Shown in pieces: positions 51,828 through 61,753 of a DNA stretch of 64,000 nt (within the stretch, counting starts at the first letter, position 1; every line of letters starts with the position of its first letter). Position numbers and translations under genes: made by a program. This DNA is from Corynebacterium marambiense (lineage in GTDB: Bacteria > Actinomycetota > Actinomycetes > Mycobacteriales > Mycobacteriaceae), in contig NZ_JAEIOT010000007.1 of NCBI RefSeq assembly GCF_016342275.1, positions 62,001 through 126,000 on the forward strand, given 5' to 3'. Under the pieces are notes generated by a model. That model made no database searches, was not told the origin of the DNA, and was given only the letters and a program-made list of their open reading frames with translations.

Positions 51828-53816
51828 TCACAGGCCAACGGTCCGGCCACACACCCCGTCCCGACAGATCTGCACATGCGTGCCACGACCCGGGTGCGGG
51901 CCGTCGACCCGGATACCTGACGGGCCTGTACCGAGGATGATCGCTGCGGAATCGAGTTGTCGGCGGAGCCGGGAGAGCGCCTCCACCGTCGGTGACATGA
52001 CCACCGCGCGGGTTGGGCCGGATGCCGCGAGTTCACCGAGACTAAGCCACCCGCCGGCCTGGAGGGGGCACGCGCCGGCGACCTCCCCATGGACCGCGAG
52101 GATCTCCCGTCCACGGCTTGCCCACCGCTCGGCGGTGTCCGCGTCCCCGGTGGCACCGATGACCATCGACCCGGTGAAGAAGGCTTCCCCCGCCACCGCG
52201 ACTCCGGCGGGGGCAGAGGTGTCGAAAGGATCCCGGGCGCGCAGTCCGAGCACCGGGATGGGACTGCCGCTGTCGAAATAGGTGCCTGGGTTGTCCGGGT
52301 CCGCATGGCGACGTTCGATCTGATTGAGGGCGTCCCGGAGAATCCGGAGGCAGTCTTCCGTGAGTGCCTCATCCCCGGTGCAGGTGGCTGCGGAGGCTGT
52401 TCGGGTCGACGCCAGGGCCAGCCACGCGAGGTCTGCGAGTGATGCGGATTCTCCGCCACTGACTCGGAGAAAACCACCGTCGGTAGTCCGGTGCAGCCTG
52501 TCCAACCCGAGGATAGCGTGCACGGCCGCGTCACGGAATGTATCGTTCCCAGCTCCCGGCAGAAGTTCCGCCGCCTCACTGAGGGCGACCGCGGCCATCG
52601 CGGTACCTGTTGTGGTTGCGGTGTCATCCCGCCCGGGTTGCGGGTCTCTCGCCCGGGCGGCGGCGAGCTGTTCGCGGATGCGGAGGAAGCGGGGCATGTC
52701 GTCTGGATCACGCGACAAGGTGGGGACGGAGCCGCCTTCGGCATCATCATTATTGCTGATACCGAATAAGGTGGCGATCCAGTTGGCGTCGTCGGAGTCC
52801 CCTAGTGCGGCAGAGACTCTGTTCCGGGTGTAACGGTAGGTTGCGCCCTCGACTCCGTCGGTGTCGGCGTCCAGGGAGGTGGCGAACAGTCCGTCCCGAC
52901 GACGCAGTGAGGTGAGCAGGAACCGTGCGGTGTCATCTGCGGCCCGAGTTGCCAGGGGATCACCCGTTGCGTGGGCATGCGCCACGAGCGCCCGGAGCAG
53001 GAGCGCGTTGTCGTCGAGCATCTTCTCGAAGTGCGGGGTCCGCCACGCCGCATCCACTGTGTATCGGGCGAAACCCCCTCCGATCTGGTCGAAGATCCCG
53101 CCGCGGACCATGGATTCAATGGTCCTTCCGACGAGCGCGTGCACACGGTCGTCTCCAGTCCGTTCCGCCCGCCTGGTGAGCCCCAGGAGTGTGGCGGACG
53201 GCGGGAACTTCGGGGCACCGCCGAAACCACCGTGCACCGGGTCCTCGGAGTCCTGGAGTGCGGACGTCACCCGGTCGAAGACCTTGTCGACGGTCGGGAC
53301 CGGGCGGACGGGGGCGGAGTGCAGGGCCATCATCTCGCGAACCTTCTCCCCCATGTCGGCGATCTCACTACGGCGGTTGCGCCAGGTTTCGTCCACGGCG
53401 CGGATCAGACGGGGCAGGCCGGGGCGCCCCGGCCGGTCCTCCGGAGGGACATAGGTGTCGGCGTAGAACGGTCGTCCCTTGGGATCGGTGAAGACGGTCA
53501 TCGGCCATCCACCATGGCCGGACAACGCGATGGTGGCCTGCATGTAGAGCGCGTCAACGTCGGGGTGCTGTTCCCGGTCCACCTTCACGCAGACCACATG
53601 CTCGTTGAGTAGTGCCGCGATGTCCGGATTCGAGAAGGACTCCCGGGCCATTACATGGCACCAGTGGCACGCCGCGTACCCGATGGAGACCAGTACCGGG
53701 ACATCGCGATGGGAGGCTTCGGCGAAGGCCTCCGGGCCGAACGTCCACCAGTCGACGGGGTCGTCGGCGTGCTGCCGGAGGTAGGTGCTGTCACTGCCGG
53801 AAAGTCGGTTACCCAT
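51828..53816 (-). CDS. Thioredoxin-fold/DUF255 protein (YyaL/spermatogenesis-associated protein 20 family)
   Basis: The 662-residue protein starts with the family hallmark [22 protein letters not shown], followed by a thioredoxin-like domain with CHWC (Cys50, Cys53) and the cis-proline loop [10 protein letters not shown]. Residues about 180-640 form an alpha/alpha barrel similar to glycoside hydrolase-type toroids ([44 protein letters not shown]). Its biochemical role is not established. The ATG at 53816 matches the usual N-terminus; the GTG at 53831 has AGGGGA before it and is the alternative. Confidence 0.88.
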   Translation of the reverse strand: MGNRLSGSDSTYLRQHADDPVDWWTFGPEAFAEASHRDVPVLVSIGYAACHWCHVMARESFSNPDIAALLNEHVVCVKVDREQHPDVDALYMQATIALSGHGGWPMTVFTDPKGRPFYADTYVPPEDRPGRPGLPRLIRAVDETWRNRRSEIADMGEKVREMMALHSAPVRPVPTVDKVFDRVTSALQDSEDPVHGGFGGAPKFPPSATLLGLTRRAERTGDDRVHALVGRTIESMVRGGIFDQIGGGFARYTVDAAWRTPHFEKMLDDNALLLRALVAHAHATGDPLATRAADDTARFLLTSLRRRDGLFATSLDADTDGVEGATYRYTRNRVSAALGDSDDANWIATLFGISNNDDAEGGSVPTLSRDPDDMPRFLRIREQLAAARARDPQPGRDDTATTTGTAMAAVALSEAAELLPGAGNDTFRDAAVHAILGLDRLHRTTDGGFLRVSGGESASLADLAWLALASTRTASAATCTGDEALTEDCLRILRDALNQIERRHADPDNPGTYFDSGSPIPVLGLRARDPFDTSAPAGVAVAGEAFFTGSMVIGATGDADTAERWASRGREILAVHGEVAGACPLQAGGWLSLGELAASGPTRAVVMSPTVEALSRLRRQLDSAAIILGTGPSGIRVDGPHPGRGTHVQICRDGVCGRTVGL

Positions 53817-54050
53817 TCCCCCATTGTGCACGCTCCCCTGGTACGTCCCTGCGGTGTGACCACCCCCGGATCGGGTTCCCTCGAACAGTGGAACGGACGA
53901 TCACCCCAGCTCAGATGTCATGACGGAGGTCACCCTTTGGAGATTATGAATGGTGTTCAGATTTATCCGTAGAATTGGGGTGGAATACCACCTCCCGCAG
54001 GTCGGAGGCCCCGCGGGGAGGACCGACCACGCCAGGGAGAAGGATCGACC
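53817..54050 (+). promoter_or_regulatory. Promoter region of the SufC/SufB-D-like pair
   Basis: This 234-base gap separates the leftward DUF255 gene from the rightward sufC-like gene. TAGAAT at 53970-53975 is a good -10 candidate, about 75 bases before the ATG; no strong -35 element was seen. GGAGAAGG about 10-17 bases before the ATG is the likely ribosome binding site. No SufR-, IscR- or DtxR-type operator was recognised. Confidence 0.4.
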
Positions 54051-54770
54051 ATGGACACCACCACCCCGCTGCTCGCACTGGACGACGTCACCGTCTCCGT
54101 CGATGACACGATCGTCTGCCGCGACATCACACTGACCGTCAACCACGGAGAGAACCATGTTCTCATCGGAGCGAACGGCTCCGGGAAATCATCACTGCTG
54201 AACGCGATCATGGGCACCGGACCATTCCAGGTCACCCGTGGGCGGATACTCCTGAACGGACAGGACATCACGGAGCTTTCCGTTGATGAACGCGCCCGAG
54301 CGGGACTCGGTCTCGCGGTGCAGCATCCACCCAAACTCCACGGAATCACGGTGAGCAAACTCGCTCAGGCGATCCACGCCGGTGACCGGTTGCCCCGGCT
54401 CGCCGAGGAACTCAATCTCTCCGACTTCCTGGACCGGGACGTCCACTGCGGATTCTCTGGCGGTGAGATGCGCCGTTTCGAGATGCTCAAACTCCGGCTC
54501 CAGCAGCCGACCATGTGCCTGCTGGACGAACCGGAGTCAGGTGTCGACATGGAACACGTCTCTGTGGTGGGGCGCGCACTCGCGGACCTGCTGCAGACCC
54601 CGTGCCCCGATGGAACGGCCCGGAGCTCGCTGGTCGTCACACACACCGGGTTCATCCTCGACCACCTCGATTCCCCCATCGCACACCTCATGTCCGGCGG
54701 ACGCCTCACCGACAGTGGCGACGCCCGCGACATGCTTGCCCGTGTCCGTACCGACGGCTGGGCAGCCTGA
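54051..54770 (+). CDS. SufC-like ABC ATPase of a two-gene Fe-S assembly unit
   Basis: The 239-residue ATPase has Walker A GANGSGKS (40-47), ABC signature FSGGEMRR (135-142), Walker B MCLLDEPESGVD (155-166) and the switch histidine in VVTHTGF. The DEPESGVD form and the motif QHPPKL are typical of SufC, not transporters, and no membrane partner is encoded nearby. SufC drives conformational change in SufB-SufD scaffolds during Fe-S cluster assembly. Its only neighbour on the strand is a single SufB/SufD-family gene 46 bases downstream, so this resembles the minimal two-component systems (SufBC/SmsCB type) best known in archaea. Confidence 0.85.
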   Translation: MDTTTPLLALDDVTVSVDDTIVCRDITLTVNHGENHVLIGANGSGKSSLLNAIMGTGPFQVTRGRILLNGQDITELSVDERARAGLGLAVQHPPKLHGITVSKLAQAIHAGDRLPRLAEELNLSDFLDRDVHCGFSGGEMRRFEMLKLRLQQPTMCLLDEPESGVDMEHVSVVGRALADLLQTPCPDGTARSSLVVTHTGFILDHLDSPIAHLMSGGRLTDSGDARDMLARVRTDGWAA

Positions 54771-54816
54771 TCCCGGGTATTTTCCACCCACCGACGAAAC
54801 CAAGGACTGATTCCCA

Positions 54817-55950
54817 ATGACATCCACCGTTCCCGCAGTCACCCCGGTACCCGGTCTCGGCAGCGCCAGCGTGACGCCCGGGCTGCTCACCGATCTCGGT
54901 TGGCGCGACGAGGAGTCCTGCGCGGGCACCTCGTTGATGGTCGACCATCACTTCGAACGCATCGTCACCCACGACGGGCAGGTCGAAATTATGCCGCTCT
55001 CGGATGCGGTCGTCACCTACCCCTGGGTGCAGCAGCTCATGTTCTCGCTCATCGACCCACTCTCCGATGACGTCCTGCGGCGTGCCTTCGAATCCCAGGA
55101 TCGGCCGCTGGGCACGTTCACCTGGGTCCACGACGGCGCGATCCTCGACGGGCCACTGCAGAACTTCTCGTTCATGACCGTGCCCCAGGAAAGACAATTC
55201 GTCCACGATCTGACCGTCATCGGAGCTGGTGCCCGGGTCGACCACATCAGTGGTTCCGGTGTCACCCCGAAAATGACCCACGGTCGCCACGTCTCTGTTT
55301 CGGAGACATTCATCGGTGAAGGCGCCCGACTCCGCTCCCTCGATGTCGAACGGTGGGGCTCCCAGATGGACGTCCACTCCTGGTCCGGAACTCGCATCGC
55401 CCGCGACGCCGTGAACAGTTCCGTTTCCGTCGCGGTCTCCGGGCTCCGCAACCACGTCGCGCACTCCACCGTCGAACTTGACGACGGGGCAACCGACACC
55501 AGCCACTCGGTGGTGTTCGCCCCGGCCGACACCCACCGCGAGATGAGGACCGAGATTCGTCTCCTCGGAGCGGGGTCACGTGCCGAACAGGTGTCCCGCA
55601 TGGTTTCCGACGGTGGGGAGATCTCCAACGACACCACGCTCGTCGGCGTCGGACGCGGGTGCTCCGGATTCCTGGAGTGTGATGGTCTCATGCTGAGGGA
55701 CACCGGATACATTGACTCGGTCCCCGCGTTGAAGGCGCGTGTCGACGAGGCGCAGTTGAGCCACGAGGCGTCCGTCGGCATGATCGACGGTGACCGGCTC
55801 GATTACCTCATGGCGCTCGGACTCGACGAGGACACCGCCCGCGACCTCATCGTCCGGGGGTTCCTCGATCTCACCGAGCAGTCTGTCCCCGATTCCCTGC
55901 GCGCCACCGTCGAGGGGCTGGTCACCGCAGCTCGGGAGGCTGAGCTTTAG
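54817..55950 (+). CDS. SufB/SufD family scaffold-like protein
   Basis: The 377-residue protein has the SufB/D beta-helix core (DHISGSGVTPKMTHGRHVSVSETFIGEGARL onwards) and the C-terminal helical signature ECDGLML, SHEASVGMIDGDRLDYLMALGLDEDTARDLIVRGFLD. The His-Glu pair of that signature, functionally important in SufB, is present. By hand alignment, the position of the E. coli SufB scaffold cysteine (Cys405) appears to be glycine, although CD of ECD is conserved. It likely forms a complex with the ATPase encoded just upstream and could build, carry or repair Fe-S clusters. A separate full suf operon is expected elsewhere in the genome but cannot be seen here. Confidence 0.83.
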   Translation: MTSTVPAVTPVPGLGSASVTPGLLTDLGWRDEESCAGTSLMVDHHFERIVTHDGQVEIMPLSDAVVTYPWVQQLMFSLIDPLSDDVLRRAFESQDRPLGTFTWVHDGAILDGPLQNFSFMTVPQERQFVHDLTVIGAGARVDHISGSGVTPKMTHGRHVSVSETFIGEGARLRSLDVERWGSQMDVHSWSGTRIARDAVNSSVSVAVSGLRNHVAHSTVELDDGATDTSHSVVFAPADTHREMRTEIRLLGAGSRAEQVSRMVSDGGEISNDTTLVGVGRGCSGFLECDGLMLRDTGYIDSVPALKARVDEAQLSHEASVGMIDGDRLDYLMALGLDEDTARDLIVRGFLDLTEQSVPDSLRATVEGLVTAAREAEL

Positions 55951-56052
55951 GGATACCAGTTGTGGATAGGACGGGCCCCTCCGTCAGGGGTCCACAACAG
56001 ACTGCGCACCCTGGGACGGCTGCGTCCGGGGTGCGCGGTAACGTGATGTCCC

Positions 56053-56913
56053 ATGACCTCACCGGTAACGACCAGCCCGTCCACCCGGCCCCGTCCCCTC
56101 GCGCTGTCCCCTTCCCGGGCGAGCGACTACCAGCAGTGCCCGCTGCTCTACCGGCTGCGGGCCATTGACCGTATTCCCGAACCGAAGACCGTCGCTCAGG
56201 TCAAGGGAACACTCGTTCACGATGTGCTCGAGCAGATGCACACGTGGGCGCCGGAGCGGCGCACCTACCCGGCGGCGGTCAAACGCCTCAAACCCACCTG
56301 GGCGGCGATGTGCGCCGCCGACGATGAGCTCGACGAGCTTGTCCCCGAGGACGCCCGCTACGACTTCCTCGTCGAGTGCCGTGCCCTGCTGCGCGGCTAC
56401 TTCGAAATGGAGAACCCCCAGGGCTTCACGGCCAAGGCATGCGAGATGTATGTGGAGTCCGTGCTCCCCAACGGGGTGCCGGTCCGCGGGTTCATCGACC
56501 GCGTCGACGAGGCCCCGGACGGCCGCATCAGGGTCGTCGATTACAAGACCGGCAAGAAGCCCATCCCCCGGTTCAGTCAGCAAGCCACGTTCCAGATGCG
56601 GTTCTACGCCCTGGTCTACTGGCGGCTGCACAAGGTGCTTCCCGCACAGCTCAGACTGATGTACCTCAAGGTTACCGACTCGATGTTCCTCACCCCCTCG
56701 GTGGAGGAATTGGAGTACTTTGAACGTGATCTGGGGGATCTGTGGGCGAAGATCGAGGCGGATGGGCGGAGCGGGAACTTCCGGCCGAAGACCTCCAAGC
56801 TCTGTGGCTGGTGTTCTCATCAAGCGTTGTGCCCGGCCTTCGGCGGTACTCCGCCCGAATATCCGGGGTGGCCCGGGAGCACCACCGACGGTCAGGTCAC
56901 CGCGGGCTCCTGA
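56053..56913 (+). CDS. RecB-family PD-(D/E)XK nuclease with Fe-S cysteines
   Basis: The 286-residue protein has the RecB/Cas4-type nuclease core: LSPSRASDYQQCPLLYRLR at the N-terminus, GTLVHDVLEQMH, and the catalytic RGFIDRVDE...VVDYKTGKKP. Four cysteines (Cys29 and the C-terminal C-x2-C-x5-C at 251, 254 and 260) match the 4Fe-4S clamp of AddB/Cas4-like nucleases. The family is widespread in actinobacteria (mycobacterial Rv2119-type) next to trmI and mpa, as here. Its DNA repair role is inferred. It ends immediately beside the convergent response regulator gene. Confidence 0.9.
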   Translation: MTSPVTTSPSTRPRPLALSPSRASDYQQCPLLYRLRAIDRIPEPKTVAQVKGTLVHDVLEQMHTWAPERRTYPAAVKRLKPTWAAMCAADDELDELVPEDARYDFLVECRALLRGYFEMENPQGFTAKACEMYVESVLPNGVPVRGFIDRVDEAPDGRIRVVDYKTGKKPIPRFSQQATFQMRFYALVYWRLHKVLPAQLRLMYLKVTDSMFLTPSVEELEYFERDLGDLWAKIEADGRSGNFRPKTSKLCGWCSHQALCPAFGGTPPEYPGWPGSTTDGQVTAGS

Positions 56914-57570
56914 TCAGATATCGACCAGGCCGGACCGGAACGCCCAGATCACGAGCTGGACCCGACCCCGTGCCCCGGTCTTGGACATGGCGTTGGAGAG
57001 GTGCGTCTTCACCGTGGACGGCTCAAGAAACAGGGTGTCCGCGATGCCGTTGTTGCTCTGTCCCCGGCACAGTTCACGCACGCAGTCGATCTCTCTCGGG
57101 GTCAGCGGGGCCACGAGCGGCCCGGCGCCGGGCGCGGACCGGGTGCGCCGGTTGGCGAATTCCCCGATGACCCGCCTCGTCAACGGCGCATCGACGAGTC
57201 CCTCGCCACGAGCTGCGCGCCGCACACCCGCGACCAGCACATCCATGGGACTGTCCTTGAGCACGACACCGCAGGCCCCGGACTCGAGAGCCCCGAACAC
57301 GTACTCATCGTGGTCGAAGGTGGTCACCACCAGTACCGCGGGTGTCGGTTCGGCGAGGGACGTGATCTCCGCCGTCGCCCACAGTCCGTCCCCGTCCGGC
57401 ATCCTGATGTCCATGCACACCACATCGGGCCGAAGGGCTCGCGCCTGGGCGACTGCCGCGCTGCCGGATGCAGCCACACCGACGACCTCGATATCACCGG
57501 CGGCACCGAGAATCGTGGACAGTCCCGCGCGGATGAGTGCCTCATCATCGGCAACGACGACCCTGATCAC
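56914..57570 (-). CDS. LuxR/NarL-family response regulator
   Basis: The 218-residue protein has a receiver domain with acidic pocket ADDE and phospho-accepting Asp54 (VCMDIRMPDGDG), conserved Thr (VVTTFD) and Lys (VLKDSP), followed by a LuxR HTH (LTPREIDCVRELCRGQSNNGIADTLFLEPSTVKTHLSN). The GTG at 57570 is chosen: GGGGGAGG precedes it and it overlaps the kinase stop codon by four bases (GTGA). It should respond to the adjacent kinase and probably controls the linked ABC transporter genes. Confidence 0.92.
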   Translation of the reverse strand: MIRVVVADDEALIRAGLSTILGAAGDIEVVGVAASGSAAVAQARALRPDVVCMDIRMPDGDGLWATAEITSLAEPTPAVLVVTTFDHDEYVFGALESGACGVVLKDSPMDVLVAGVRRAARGEGLVDAPLTRRVIGEFANRRTRSAPGAGPLVAPLTPREIDCVRELCRGQSNNGIADTLFLEPSTVKTHLSNAMSKTGARGRVQLVIWAFRSGLVDI

Positions 57571-58778
57571 GGTGCCTCCCCCCAATCGAGTTCAACGATC
57601 CACCCTTGCGCATCACAGCCGTTCCGCAATCGCGCACCGATGGCGGCGGCTCGTTCCGACATGCCGATGCTCCCGGTGCCTGGAGGGGCGTCGGCGACAT
57701 TCCCCGACGTTCGCACGCTCAACTGTCTCTCCGTCATCCCCACGGTGACCGGATATCCCGGGGCGTGACGCCTGGCGTTGGTCAGCGCCTCCTGCAGTAC
57801 ACGGTGGATCGCTCTCCGTGCTCCACCCGACGGCAGCAACCCCTCGGGGACGAGTGTCGCGGTGATGTCCATGCCCGCTCTCCTGCCTGCCTCGATCAGA
57901 TCGGCCGCGGTCAGGTCCCCGGTGCCGCCCGGAAGATCGCCGACCCCGTCCCGTTCGTCAGCGTTGGCGCGGAGATGCCCGACGGTCTCCCGGACATCGT
58001 CGAGTGCCGCCGAGGCACTCGACGAGATGCTCCGGAGTATTTCTTTGGCCGCGGCTGGATCGGTGTCGATGACCGCGCGTGCCGCGGTCGCCTGAACGGC
58101 GATGGCGGACAGATGATGCGCGGTAGTGTCGTGCAGTTCGCGGGCGATACGGGTCCGCTCCTCGGCTGCGGCAGCCTCGCCGAGGGCGATACGGCGACTG
58201 TCCGTCAGCTCCGCACGCTCCCGGAGGACTTCCGTGTACAGGTCCCGGTGCCGGAGGATGTAGGCGGCCACTACCATGAGCACCACCGTAACCACGGCAC
58301 CCGTCACGGAAATGGCGTTGAATGCGGCACCGCCCACGACAGGCGGCGCGGTGACGATCTGTACCGTGAGGGCGATCAGGAACGCCGTCGACCCGTTGAT
58401 CAGACTGCGCCGGTCGAGATCCCGCTCCCGGAACAGTGTGTAGAGGGCGACGAGAAGAGCGATGGAGTTCGCCCTGGTGGCGTCTGGTTCCATCATCGCG
58501 TGCAGGATATCGGCGGTGATGTCGAGGGCACTGCACGCCCACAGCACACCCACCGGTCGCTGGCGGCGGACCAGCAGAACAAGTCCCTGACCGGCGAACA
58601 ACAGCGCGATCAGCATCCGCAGCCCGGAGGACGGCGTCGTGAACGGGATCCCGAGCGGTGGGGACAGGGACGTCATCAGCACCCCCGCCAAGCCGATTGC
58701 GGTGGTTCCCGTGGCGACGAAGACGTCGGTGCGTGTGATGGGGCAGGCCGGGTGGGGGCCCGGTTTAGTATCGGTCAT
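57567..58778 (-). CDS. Sensor histidine kinase (HisKA_3 type)
   Basis: The 403-residue kinase has four to six membrane helices (residues about 18-175) with almost no extracytoplasmic loop, then a coiled segment and the dimerisation box ARELHDTTAHHLSAIAVQ with phospho-His216. The ATPase domain shows VLQEALTNARRHAPG and GTGSIGMSERAAAIG. Such kinases often sense membrane or drug stress together with a linked ABC exporter. The ATG at 58778 is chosen; a TACAAT hexamer inside the end of the permease gene (58794-58789, minus strand) may provide an internal promoter. It is coupled to the response regulator. Confidence 0.9.
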   Translation of the reverse strand: MTDTKPGPHPACPITRTDVFVATGTTAIGLAGVLMTSLSPPLGIPFTTPSSGLRMLIALLFAGQGLVLLVRRQRPVGVLWACSALDITADILHAMMEPDATRANSIALLVALYTLFRERDLDRRSLINGSTAFLIALTVQIVTAPPVVGGAAFNAISVTGAVVTVVLMVVAAYILRHRDLYTEVLRERAELTDSRRIALGEAAAAEERTRIARELHDTTAHHLSAIAVQATAARAVIDTDPAAAKEILRSISSSASAALDDVRETVGHLRANADERDGVGDLPGGTGDLTAADLIEAGRRAGMDITATLVPEGLLPSGGARRAIHRVLQEALTNARRHAPGYPVTVGMTERQLSVRTSGNVADAPPGTGSIGMSERAAAIGARLRNGCDAQGWIVELDWGEAP

Positions 58779-58783
58779 GGTGA

Positions 58784-59614
58784 CTAGAGATTGTATCGGT
58801 GGAACCGGACCACGCCGAGACCCACGACGAGGACCGTCCACCCCAGGACACTGCCCAGGCCCGCCCAGGAAGGGAAATCTCCGGTTGGATCCGACAGCCC
58901 GATTGCCATCCTGGCTGACTGCAGTGGAAGCCAGCCGGCCGCCCGTGGCCCCAGCCCCGCGAGCGCCGACACAGCCGTGACGAGGAACTCGACCACGGCG
59001 ACCGCCGCGACAGCCGCCGCCGTCCCGCCGAGGCTACGGAAAACCAGGCCCAGTCCCGCGCACAGAACAGCCACCAGCGTCAGCACGACGATCCCTCGTA
59101 CCTGCAGCAGAAGGAGATCAGGAACATCGACGGCGAAGTCTACATCATGGAGCATCATCGCGATCAGCGATACCGGCCAGCATAGAAGTGCACCGATGGC
59201 GGCGGGGACAGCGGCGACGATCGCCGAGGTGCACAGAATCGATGCGCTGACCCGGGTACGGGACGAGTCGATGATCTGCCAACACACCGCTCCGTGCCGG
59301 ATCATCGTGGTTCCGATGAGGATGCCGCTGATGATGACGGTGAGCTGCGGCAGGGTGAGTACGTCAGAGCTGGTCGAGGCGAAGACATCGAAGGCACCGC
59401 GCTGGAGCTGACTCGACGCGGGACTGGCCGCCGCCAGCGCTGCTGCGACCCGTTCATCCTGGACCGCAGCACCGAGATCGAGGTGGGTCAGCAACACCGG
59501 CAGCGCCCAGGTCGCCGCGCAACTGAGGACGATGGCGAGGAGTGTGAGCGCGCTGGATGCGCGCACGGAAGTCAGTCTCGTCGCCGTGTAGAGCTGTGCA
59601 CGCAGGGTGTTCAT
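58784..59614 (-). CDS. ABC exporter permease
   Basis: The 276-residue membrane protein has six predicted helices (first at about residues 22-44), with a large extracytoplasmic loop between helices one and two (about 45-88), the layout of ABC-2 type permeases. It overlaps the ATPase gene by four bases and lies five bases before the histidine kinase. The exported substrate is unknown; a drug, peptide or lipid is plausible from the linked two-component system. Confidence 0.85.
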   Translation of the reverse strand: MNTLRAQLYTATRLTSVRASSALTLLAIVLSCAATWALPVLLTHLDLGAAVQDERVAAALAAASPASSQLQRGAFDVFASTSSDVLTLPQLTVIISGILIGTTMIRHGAVCWQIIDSSRTRVSASILCTSAIVAAVPAAIGALLCWPVSLIAMMLHDVDFAVDVPDLLLLQVRGIVVLTLVAVLCAGLGLVFRSLGGTAAAVAAVAVVEFLVTAVSALAGLGPRAAGWLPLQSARMAIGLSDPTGDFPSWAGLGSVLGWTVLVVGLGVVRFHRYNL

Positions 59615-60312
59615 CGGGCCTCTCCCCCGATCAGTGCGAAGTACGCGTCGTCGAGGCTCCCGGTCGTGGTGCCCGACGTCATCTCCTTGAGTGAGCCGGA
59701 GAACCGTAGCGTGCCACCGCAGATGACGGCGACGTCATCGGTCATCCCCGCCGCCTCCGCGAGGTGATGGGTTGCCATGAGAACCGCGACCCCCCGCTGG
59801 GCGAGATTGCGCAGCAGGGTTCCGAGCCATCTGATCCCCTCCGGATCGAGACCCGCCGACGGCTCGTCCAGTACAACCAGTTGCGGATCTCCCGCCAGTG
59901 CCGCAGCCAGCGCCGTACGACGCTTCATCCCCATCGAGCACTTCCCGATCTTCATTGCCGCCGCATCGGTCATACCGACGGTGTCGATGAGGTCATCCAC
60001 GCACCCGGTCGAGACGCCGACGGACAGTGCCCGTGCGGTGACATGCTGACGGACGGTGAGACCGGGGATGAGCCCGCCGTCGTCAAGCAGAATGTTCGTG
60101 TGCTTCGGCCGGTGGCACTCGCCCGCGTACCGGCCGACGAGACCGAGGCCTGCGCGCAACGTCGTCGTCTTACCTGCGCCGTTGGGCCCGAGGACACACG
60201 TGACACGTCCCGGTTTGGCACTCAGGCTCATGTCCCGGACGACCCGATTTGTGCCGTAGCGCACCTCGAGGCCTCGTATCCGGAATTCGTTGTCTGTCGA
60301 TGTACTGGTCAT
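59611..60312 (-). CDS. ABC exporter ATPase with divergent signature motif
   Basis: The 233-residue ATPase has Walker A GPNGAGKTT, a Q-loop region (LLDDGGLIPGLTVRQH), Walker B LVVLDEPSAGLD and the switch histidine ATHHLAEA. The ABC signature, usually LSGGQ-like, reads CSMGMKRR, the form with a Met seen in some ABC-2 exporters. It is the first gene of an ATPase-permease-kinase-regulator operon, all overlapping or nearly so. Confidence 0.9.
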   Translation of the reverse strand: MTSTSTDNEFRIRGLEVRYGTNRVVRDMSLSAKPGRVTCVLGPNGAGKTTTLRAGLGLVGRYAGECHRPKHTNILLDDGGLIPGLTVRQHVTARALSVGVSTGCVDDLIDTVGMTDAAAMKIGKCSMGMKRRTALAAALAGDPQLVVLDEPSAGLDPEGIRWLGTLLRNLAQRGVAVLMATHHLAEAAGMTDDVAVICGGTLRFSGSLKEMTSGTTTGSLDDAYFALIGGEAR

Positions 60313-60396
60313 ACCCCGACGCTAAGGAACACCCACCGGTCGGCACCTCCACCGGACCGGGGAAATCCGGACCTCCCCCAAAAGGCGGACCCGAGA

Positions 60397-61600
60397 TCAG
60401 AGAACGACCGAACCGAACAGGAACACCAACGCCGGGGACAATGCGATGCAGAGGGCACCCGGTATGAGGAACGGGTGATTGACGATGTACCTTCCGATTC
60501 TCGTGGAGCCGGTGTGGTCCATCTCCACCGCGGCGAGCAAGGTCGGGTAGGTGGGGAGTACGAACAGTGCACTGAACGGGGCAAAAGATGCGACCGCGGT
60601 GAGAGGAGGAACACCGATGGCGGGTGCCGCCGGCATGTGTGGATTGGCCGTGGCGGCCTGGGAGTAGAGCAGTGCAATGGCGAAAAAGAGGACCATCGCG
60701 AGCAACCCGGGGGTCCGGGACAGGATATCGCCGGACGCTTGCTGGGTGCTGTCGATGTGTGCGTTGATCAACGTGGTGCCAAACAAGGCGACCCTCATGA
60801 CACACACGCAGGCCGACATACCGGCCCAGAAAACCTGGGTTGCGGGGATCTCGTCGGCGGGGATGCGGCAGAAGATGGTGATCACTGCGGCGCAGGCGAG
60901 CATGCGGGACTTGATCGCCTCATTCCTCGGCAGTGCGGGCTCGGTGATGAGGCCCACCTGGTCGGAGATCGCGGTCGAGTAGGCGACGATGAGGATGATC
61001 GCTGCGACGAACATCCACACAGCGAGTTTGGTCGCCGCGGGCGCTTGCTTCTCTGCGTGTTTCTTCGGTGAGCTGATCAGGCCCTTCTCGAGGCGTTCGC
61101 GGTAAATCGGGTCCTTGTCCAGGTCGAGGCCGAGATGGTTCGCCACGAACGCGGTGGGGAAGACTGCGAGCAAGGTCGACAGGGATCACGACCGCGAGTA
61201 ACTGGAGATACCCGATGCCGTGTGGCGCGAGGATCGAGGCGAAAAACACGAGGCTACAGAGATCGGTGACGCGTGGTGTCCACCATCTGGGAGGCCACGA
61301 CGGGGCCGGCACCTTCCCTCCTTGGACACTTCCGCGATGACTGGGGTCGTGGCTAAGACTGTGTGCCCGGTGCCGGCGAGGATAATCATCGTGTAGGTGA
61401 CTACCGGGGCGAGGTAGGTGATGTACCGGGGATTCCTGCGGAGCAGTTTCTCCGCCAGGTCGACCAGCCAGTCCGTTCCCGCGGCCCGTTGCATGGCGGC
61501 GAAGACCACGTCTGTCCCCGGGAATCCGAGCAGGAGCATACCTCGATCACCGGTGAGACTGATGCCGATTGGACCCGGTCGTGCCTCCAATACGATAGCG
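60397..61600 (-). pseudogene. Broken anaerobic C4-dicarboxylate transporter gene (DcuA/DcuB type)
   Basis: Three minus-strand frames together encode a Dcu-family protein. The N-terminal piece (61600 to about 61316) reads PIGISLTGDRGMLLLGFPGTD, WLVDLAEKLLRRNPRYITYLAPVVTYTMIILAGTGHT. The middle piece (about 61312-61190) reads FFASILAPHGIGYLQLLAVVIP. The C-terminal piece (61173-60397) runs from FPTAFVANHLGLDLDKDPIYRERLEKGL to NHPFLIPGALCIALSPALVF. At least two frame changes are needed, the extreme N-terminus is not recognisable and some residues after GFPGTD seem deleted. DcuA/B exchange fumarate, aspartate and succinate, so the gene would have partnered with aspA upstream. Confidence 0.8.
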
Positions 61601-61753
61601 GAAATGACGGACGATGATCTGATGGCTGAGAATCGCGGCCTGTACTCCTGGTGGATTGTCGCGGTTGTGCCTGTGTTGGATAACTGGCTATTCAAGAAGA
61701 CGTACCATCGGAGTGGGGATCAAACTGAAGCCCCGACCTGCTCATGGACCTGG

